From Ficedula albicollis (lineage: Eukaryota; Chordata; Aves; Passeriformes; Muscicapidae): DNA of 64,000 nucleotides. The notes below the pieces were generated by a model, which saw only the letters and a program-made list of their open reading frames with translations, was not told where the DNA came from and searched no databases. The position numbers were made by a program, and so were the translations under genes. The DNA is taken from assembly GCF_000247815.1 (NCBI RefSeq), contig NC_021677.1, positions 15,096,657 to 15,160,656 of the forward strand, in the 5' to 3' direction. Positions 29,201-38,200 of the stretch are shown here, in pieces (position 1 is the stretch's first letter; every line of letters begins with the position of its first letter).

Positions 29201-32200
29201 ATTTTCTGTTAACAAAGAAAACAGTATTTTCCTGGATTTCAATCCCCAGTGATACTGCTGGATTTGCTGCCCAGTCGTGAAATATTCCAGGAGTGGGAAG
29301 AGCAGATGAAGCTCCAGTGAGTCATGAGCAGACACTGCCTCATTGTGCAACCTGGGCTGTGCAGGTCACGTTCAGCCCTCCAACTCCTTCTGCTAGCAAG
29401 GCCAGACCCAAAATACCGCATGCCTTTTTATAAAATTCCTGGTTTGGTTCCACTGTGGGTTTTTTATTTATTCCTTGGGGCTGTTAAGCCAGGCTGAACG
29501 AGAAAAATCAGCCACCTCCTCTGCATACAGCCTAGTGGGGACAGAGTTAACAACAGACCAGGCAGGGCCCTGCACTGCACAGGAGCCCAGGGCTTTCAAA
29601 GCATCAGGAGAGGGGAGCAGGGCTCAAACATCCATCGTTATTCAGCAGAGCTGACTCCACAAACACACACGCTGTTGATTGTGATCTGGCGACCACGCAC
29701 GCAAACCAGGGTTTCGCTCATCTGCCGCCCCCTCACTTTCTGACTGCAGGCATGGGGCAGCCTCCCCCAGTGCACAGGCACGATGAAAGCTGGAAAAGGC
29801 AGCAGGGAAATTTCCTTAGCTCCCCTGGAGATATCCTTCCCCCTCTGCCTTTTATTTTCTATCTGCCTATTTGCTTGGGTAACTGCTGTCAGCCCGTGGA
29901 GGGACACCAGGCAAATCCTGCCAGGAGTTCCTCTTCCCATGGCTGTCACAGGAAGAAGCTCTTCTTTTTTTTCCTAAAATGCATTTTCACCACGGTTACT
30001 TTGGGAAAATGAAGCAGCTAACCCCTAAAGGTAGAGATGGCCAGGAGGTAGGAGGGTGCTGTGGGGAAAAGGGGCACCATACCCTGTGAGCTGGCACAGC
30101 CACACTCACAGCCCTCCCAGTATAATCCCTGTAGAAGGATAAGTGGGAATGAGGGTTTTGAAGGAAAATGTGGAGTACACCTGACAGGGCTGAGGAAGGG
30201 GCTGCCAACAGGCCCCCCATTAGCTTAACCTAAGCCTAGCCCTCCTAAGCCATACTCCACACCCTTGGGGGCAGCCACAAGGCTGGAGCTGCTGGCTCCT
30301 GTCCTAAACCCCACTTTTTCTCCCTTGGGAAAGGGCCCCACCTACGGGTGAAGGACCAAGCAGGAGCTCTTGGCCCCATCATCACACCTCCCTCACTCCC
30401 TCTGGGGCGCACACCAGGGGCTGTAGGGAGAGCACAGCAGAGCCAGGTTTGTTGAAAATGGGCTAAGGGGGAACCAAAGGGCATCTTTGCAGTGATGGTG
30501 CCATTTTCCTGTGGGTACACAGCAGAAAGCCTAAAAACTAGTCAAGATGTGGGAGGCAGGTTAGAGGTTTGCAGGAAGGAAGAGCTTAGTGCAGACCTAT
30601 CTGTTGTGTGAATGCAGCACAGACAGAAAACTACTCAGGACCTGCATCCTGGTGACTTCTGGAGAGCTCACAATCCAGCATCAGATTCCAGGACCCCAAC
30701 CACAGGTACAGTGTGCTGGTGGCCAGAAATGTGTTCTGGGACTTGGGTGTCTAGCAAGAACAAGCTTGGGAAGCAGATTGTTCTCTGAGCTGCCCCAGGA
30801 CTGCTTCATGAGGAGATAAAGGGTGCTGTAGAACCACCTGTGCCTCTCTGTCAACCACAGTCTGAACAGCAAATTTAGGTGTAGTTGTCTCCCCTGTAGA
30901 TATCTAAGATTAGATGAGCTCCACCCAAAGCACACTGAGACATTTCTTAGGTTCAAGAATAGGTTAAAACAAGTAATCAGAACTAGAAAACTCTGCTGCT
31001 GGGAATGGAGGACAGAAGTGCCCTAGACCTGACTTCTGAACCAACAAGTTGTTGAAGGATAATATCCATGATCCTCTATCACAGAATTTACAGATAAACT
31101 TTTGGAGCCGTGGCTTCCAAATTAAGACAGCTGCCATGCACAGTAAGTGATAAGAAAAAACCTTTAGATTCTGTTTTATTTTTTCAGAGAAGGCCACAGC
31201 TGAGGGTGTCTGCACCTCCCCCAGGCCATCAGCTCCCTGGCAAACATTCCCTCTCCTGTCCCCATTCCTGCCAGGGCACCACAGGGCTCAGCCAGCAGTG
31301 ACAGACCATGTTGCAGATCTTGCTGGCAAGCAGACTCCACCTCCCTTTCTCCCAAGTGCCTTGACACAAAGGACAAAGCAGTGCCTGTACAAGCCTCACC
31401 AGTCCTTGATGCTTGGCTGATCAGCATCATCCCAGGCAGAGAAACATCACAGTTTTTGCTGGAAGGGAGCAGGAGCAGCACCCAGCAGCAGAATGCCCTG
31501 CTTTGTCCTGAAATGGAGCACAACCCTTTCACCCTTTGCCATGCTCCCACCCGCCTTCCCAGCTCCCAACCTTCAGCCCTTTCAACACCCACAGTTTTTC
31601 CACTCTGCCACGAAGCCATGAGAAATTCCCTGCCAGAGGACTTTGTTCAAATGGGTTTTTGGAAAAAAAAAAAAAAAAAAAAAAAAAGCTATTCCCTATT
31701 CCAGGCAAATAAGCTCCTTCTTTTCCCATGAGGAAGAAGGATAATAGCACAGCAAGGGGAAAAAGAAACCAACCCAACAAACTATCACCAAAACCTGCTG
31801 TAATCAAAAGAATAATTGCTCCAAGACATTTAAACCTACAGCTGAGTCATTAAAATGAAGAAATGTCTCCGAGTCCATAGAAAGCAAACAATTCTTGGGT
31901 CATGCAGGAGAGATTCTCTACGGTCTTGTTAGAGGGAAAGAAAAAAGCAGCCAAATGTAATTAATCATAGTCCCAGAAGAAAGGATGAAATCTCTGTAAT
32001 TAACTACCTAGACTCATCTTTCCACTTCTGAAAACTAATCCAGCTGCCTGCTTTCACCTTTCACCCACAGGGCTGCCACAAAAGTCTGCTGCAAATACCA
32101 AATCACCTCTCTTTAGGGGTGCACTCACCTGCAGCAAGTGGCCCCACAACAGCTTTGCAGAAAGTGTACAGGGAGGGAGAATCTCTGCAGGGTGCAAACA

Positions 32201-35200
32201 GAACTCCTTCTCTGAGTCACCTTTTGTGGATGAACTGTTGGGAGTTTGCACTCTCCAAGAACCTCAGTAGCCCTCAGCTGAACTACAGGAGTTGTTTTCA
32301 AGATAGGTATTTTATATCCACAATCCTAACCCAACTGATCAATTACCAAAGAAAACCAATTAAGAAAAGAAAGAAAGCATACAAAAATGAAAACACTTTT
32401 CAAATGGTTAAGATTACGACTGCCTGTGTTAATAAATTGGCTTATACTTCATCCTAAGGTGGTGAAATTTGACTGACCATCAAAGTTGTGGAAAACATGG
32501 GAGGAAAATGTAGCACTTTAAAGAGAAGAGGAAGGGCTGGAGCTGGCATTTACAGCTCAGCAGCAGAGGTCAGGATCTAACATCCAAAAAATCCTATGCA
32601 AATCAGAACAAGACATTCAACTTCCCCAGGGCTCCCTTAATAAATAAGGGTTGACAAATATTATTCCAACAATGAAAACAATAACAGACCCATTCTTTAG
32701 GTCAAATACATCAATGGTAAGTACAATACAGAAGAATAATACCAAAATGACATCAGCTGAGGAACTGAGACTGATTTCTACTCCCTCAAAGCACTGCTAA
32801 CATATGAATAATGCTGTCAACAGCCCATGGGGAACGCTGGCCAGCTTTGTGGTGAGGGAAAGCAAAGTAGACAGAGTGGACAGAAATCTCCAGCTTTGCT
32901 CTTCCATGACACAGCAGAAACGTTTCCTTTCAATGCAAGGTGATTAGGTCATTTTTCTGGGGAGAAAAAAATGAAGTGATTACACAGCTCCAAGGACAGC
33001 TGGGGCCTTCCTGTACAAATGTGGGAACCAGGGAGGGAGGGCTGGCAGCCAGGCTGTGGGATACAGCAAAGCCAAGGAGGCTCGGGCATGTCCATAAGGC
33101 AGCACCCACTCCTTCCCGTCCAGGTGTGCGGCAGCACAGCCGAGGGATGCGATGCTCCGGGGGCTGCTCCTGGCTCGGGGTGGTGTCAGCCAATTCCTGC
33201 TCTCCACCCACATCAGACAACACACCAAAGCCCGGCGGATTGTTCCTCCAATCTGTGCACTGAAATCAGGCAGAGGAGCTCAGCACGGTGGGGTATGGCT
33301 GCAGCAAACCTTGCTACCGAACACCCAGAGCGGCTTTCTAAGCCCCAAGCTGCTGCTTATCAAATCGACCCTCTGCACATCTGGGCGCGGCCAGCACGGC
33401 AGAGCTCGTCCCTTGCTAAAAAATTCCTAATATCGTCCTTGCGGGGGGATGCACAGATCCCAGTGCTGGCGGCAGATGCTTTCCCTGGTTCTGCAGAGCC
33501 GGGATGCTCGGCTGGCAGGCAGGAGCAGCGGGAGGAAGCTGCCCTCCGCAGGATGCCAGGGAAACAGCCCCTGCCTGGGAATGCCAGGGAAACAGCCCCT
33601 GCAAGGGAATGGCAGGGAAACAACCCCTGCCTGGGAATGCCAGGGAAACAGTCCCTGCCTGGGAAACAGCCCCAGTCTGGAAACGCCTGGGAAAGAACCC
33701 CTGCCTGGGAATGTCAAGGGCGAGGTCCTTTTCCACGTGCCGCTGCTTTACTTCCCCCTAATCACGGGTAAGATTTGCTTTTCTCGGTGATGTGCTGCTG
33801 ACACAAAGTTTAAGGTCCAGAAGCTTTCCTGGAAGTCTCCCGTTGTGTGACAGCACCAAGCCCTAACATCCAAAAGCTAGACTGCCTCCAAGTCCATGTC
33901 CCTGACTAATTAAATGAAGCAGGAGAGACGCTCCCACTGCTGCTTTTCTGTAAACCTGTGACTGATGCACACACTGGAAAGTGAAATCCTACACATTTTT
34001 GCTAGATAACAAAGCTGCTTCTATGTTGATCAATTCTGCTTCTGTGCTGATGTTTAAATATGGGACTATAACCAAAGCTGAGAACTGAAGTAACCTTTAT
34101 TTCAGTTAACACATAAAGGTCTACAATCACTGTGTTTGATTGAAAATAATACTTATTAAAACCAGCACTCAGCCAGCAAGGCCTGTAAGTACTTTTAAAT
34201 GCTGATCAGTTAATATTATGTATGTCTCCAATTTTAATTTTATGCAACCATGTAATAACTACAAAAGGAATCCTCCTGGTCAGTTTTGTGTCACTTGGCC
34301 AAGGTACAGCAGCCAACAGGTTTTAGGGCTGCTCCCTTAGGCTACAAGGTTAAAGTGTTCTACTCAACCTGTGAAAGGATTTCACACACAAAATTGCATC
34401 ACTGCAGCACCTGAATGCATGTGGATGCACAAAGGGGTTCAGAGAGCAGCACATGACACCCCACACCATAATCCACTGTGCCTCATGCAGAACACCCAGG
34501 AGATGTGGGATCATCCACAGTCCACAGAGCTTATGGCATTAGGAGAAGTCTGAGAGTGATTTTTACCCTCTATCCTATACTGTAGAGTTATTTTAGGCTG
34601 AGTTTGCAGAAGCAAGTATCCATAGTAAAGAGAAGTAGAGCAAAGCAAAAGCCTGAAAGTTCACAAGGGATTTTTTTTTCCCCCACTAGCGCAAGTTCAC
34701 AAGGGATTTTTTTTCCCCCACTAGCGCAATGGGAAATCCTCCAAGGAGATTACAGCCACATGCTTGCAATATCATTTCTTAAAAGCTGCTTTTCAGCACA
34801 CTCAGCTCCAAAGACAAGACATCAGGAGAAAAACAGAATCCACTTCTCAATCCAGCTTGTTTTTAAATGCAAATAAGTAGGCACAAGGTGAGATTTTCAA
34901 CAGTATCTTGAAAACAGTGGGAGTATTCTCTGTAGCAGCATGGAAAGCAAAATTCTGAGTTCTGTTATGGTCCTCTACTGCCACCAGGAGTAAGATAGCA
35001 TCAAAAGCTGTAGGCAGTGAAATATCCCTTAGCAGCTCCTTCAATGACTGCAACAAAATCAGTAGCAAACAAGCAGGACACTCACCCGAATTTGGTGGAC
35101 AGAACACCTCCCATGGCAGAGCCAGCAATGATGCCCACTCCAAAGCAAAGGCCCAGCTTCCCCAAAGCACCAGCTCGTTGGGTAGGAGTAGTCACATCTG

Positions 35201-38200
35201 TAATAACCTTCTGAGCACCTGCAGGGGGAAAAAATATCCCTTAAAAGAGCTTTGCCACAGAGTTTGAGCAGATGTGCCAGCAACTCCCATGGTAAGCCAT
35301 TATTGCTAAGCCATTAACATCTTTATGGTGGTTTGGGGTTTTTTTGTTTGGTTTTGGTGGTGGTGGTGGTGTTTGTTTGTTTGTTTGTTTTTTGCTTTGT
35401 TTTGGGGTTTGTTTTTTTTTTATTGTTGTTTTTTGTTTGTTTTTTCCCAATTAAAACTTTTCTGGGCTGGTTTCTTGTTACAGACAACTTCTCCATCTTT
35501 TAATTTTCATACTTTACATGGAAGAGGGTCTCCAAATAAGCACTATCACTCTCCTCTGGGAGCACCATAGTCCATCAGTTTTGGGCCCAACAGTCCACCA
35601 GTCATGAGAAACAGAACCATTCAAACCACCCAAACAAACCACAAGTGACAGGAAGCATTATCAACTTGATTCCTTTTGCACGAGTTACATGGGCTTCTAG
35701 TAGCTGAAGTTTATGTCTTTTACATCAAAAATATAGGAAACACCAGCCAAAACAGAACAGCTTGGTGGGTAATGGAAGGTCTTTTTGTAATAATGTTGAA
35801 TTTTTACCAGTGTGCTCATTTTACCAGGAGAAAGGGAAAAGCTTTCATGTAAAACATCCTGGTTGCAAGAAGGCAGCTGGAAAGTTTGGGATAACTTTCC
35901 AAAGCCAGCAAGTGACTTGCACCCATGTCTGGACAATCAAGGCCAGCCAATTTCCTCAAGATGATACAGGAAGATGGGCCTGGAACTGAGACTAATAAAC
36001 ACTGCTTTCCACAGGCAGTACACCTGCTGCTTCATGCTCCCACCATTTCATCCCTGAGGACCGTGACATGCTCCTCCTGCCTTCCCTCCTGCTGTAGAAC
36101 CTGCTGACTTGCACTAAAAGAAGCAAGAAGTGGGGGAATCATGCAGTAAAAGCCATTTGGAAAGCTCCTCATCCCTGACTGACCTTACCTGGTATCCCAT
36201 GCATGAACACTCCAGGCAGCCTGGAGAGGAAGAGGAGGGGGATGCTGGTGGAGAGGGACATGAGCAGGAAGAAGATGCTCCCAGATGCACAGGAGAGAAT
36301 TAAGGCTGCTCGGGCACCAAACTGATCTGCAAACCTGGGGCAGAAATGGCACAAGGTTGTCAGCTTTCTCTTTAGGTTTTAAAAAACAAACAAAAGACTT
36401 CTCAATAGTTAATTAATCTTGCTCCTATTTAACACACAACAGAACACACTAACAAACAACCACAAACCCCCCAAGCCCCAAAACACAAACAGGCAAAACC
36501 CTCAGTCAGACCAGGTTTTGACCCAGCTCTGACTCTTTGCTGTAATTCAACTCCAAAAAGCTTGAGTTGGACAAGGTCTGAGACTACCACAGAACGTGTT
36601 CTGAGCAACAGGGGCTAAGATAACCATAAAACAGGCCTTAGATAGAGTTTCTCATTGCAATTCCTCCTTCCTTTACCTTGTTGAAGCTGCATATTGCAGT
36701 TAGTAGATGGACATTATCTTGCATTGCATTTAGTTGTGCTTACACTAAGAGGAACAACCTCCTAAAAAATGCCAGGGTTGGTCTACAAACAGAGCTAAGC
36801 TTAAGCAATTACAAGATTTTGTGTTGAGGGAGAGATACAGGTCAAAACTTTGCTGTTTACATATAAGCCAGGGCAGTTTACATTTGCTGTTTGTAACCTA
36901 AAGACCACAAATCACTTCATTGTTGGTAATGGGAATTTATTTTTTTACTTACTTAAAAGTAAAAAGACAGTGCTTTATCTTTTCATGTCTGATTAGGAGC
37001 ATCAAGCAAGAACACGAAAAACCGAGCTAAGAAATACATTCTCTCTTATCCCCTTTCTTCCTATTTTCTATTTAATCTATCCCTACACTGCCATCAAAGC
37101 AGGCTCATGTCTAGAAAAATCCTTTTTTATCTCAAACGTACATTGCAAATTTTGGCTTCAATCTGGCAAAGGACACTTTCAGTCCCAGAGAGATTCTGCT
37201 TTGCCATTTTCCTTCCCTTCAGCAGTGATTCTGGACATTAGTGAATGTTATGCACAGAGGAGAGCCACATTTCAGATGGCACCAGATCCAGGACAGAAAT
37301 ACTACTCTAGGTTTGTGTACTAATGGAAAAGCATTAAAAGCAGGCCCTTTGCACCATCTCCATTCTTAGAAATGCATTTTCTACCAAGCACTACTGTAGA
37401 ATCAAATGAAAATGTGTCCAGGGGCTGAGATCAGATCCTCAAAGTGCCACACTCCATGCACCAGAGGATCCTGCAGAGCTCCCACTCTACATCAGCCAGA
37501 AAAGTAAATTCCCTGCAGGTAAACTGAAACACACAGCAGCTCCCTATCCATTCATTAATTTGTTGATCAGTAGCAGGATCAAGAAGAGAAGTTAGCTTTT
37601 CTCAGTGTCATTTTAGTCTTCTGACACTGATTTACACATACCTTTCGGGGGTTTGTTTTTCCTGGTCTTTAGGAATGTATTCTCACTCAATTTTTTCAGG
37701 GCTATTTACATTCCATTAGGAGCAAGAAAGTCTGTTCCATGGGGTAAAGAGGGAGAAACCCCAAGTCTTTTCCACTCTTCTCTTATTTTGATAGGTGAGT
37801 TTATAGATATTCTTCAAACATTCCTAGCAGCTCTTAAAGGTCCCTGCAAGTCTAAATTTGTATTCAACATGGATGCAGATCCAGCTGATGAAATGATACT
37901 ACCTTCAATTATTATAATTGACAGCTCTACTTACCATCAATAAATACACTCCTTTTTTTTGTTTTCCAATCACAAGACATTTCTAAGATTACATATGACT
38001 ATAAAACGTTTGCAGGATTAAGCTGTTAGGACCTGGGCTCTAGGACTCTGGTGATTTAAGGCCATTCCCAGGATATTGTTACACTTAAATGTGTGTCATT
38101 AAAATGCAGCTAAGTTAATATAAAGGCTGCTTCTATGCTGCAGTATTTCTAATAATAGCATTTATTTTTCCCTTGCTCATTATGAAATCCTCAAACATTT

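Larger units (their letters stand above)
5875..35085 (-). other. 29.2-kb SLC22A18 intron between coding exons 4 and 5
   Basis: Donor GTGAGT at 35085, acceptor TTTGCAG at 5876-5875, phase conserved across the gap. It contains a dinucleotide repeat (7509-7537), old CR1-like remains (12.8-13.4 kb), an LTR (17.4-18.5 kb), a CR1 ORF2 remnant (27.0-27.6 kb), a 55-base tandem duplication (27.7 kb), short A/G tracts (28.8 kb), an A27 run (31.66 kb), a GC-rich minisatellite (33.55-33.72 kb) and a 36-base duplication (34.66 kb). No open frame in it shows a known domain; those at 10270-10988 and 33019-33771 overlap open frames on both strands and look like composition effects. Confidence 0.8.

Noticed and set aside
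33019..33790. 250-codon and shorter frames over the GC-rich minisatellite
   Set aside because: A 30-base tandem repeat keeps frames open on both strands; the repeat peptide has no known counterpart.
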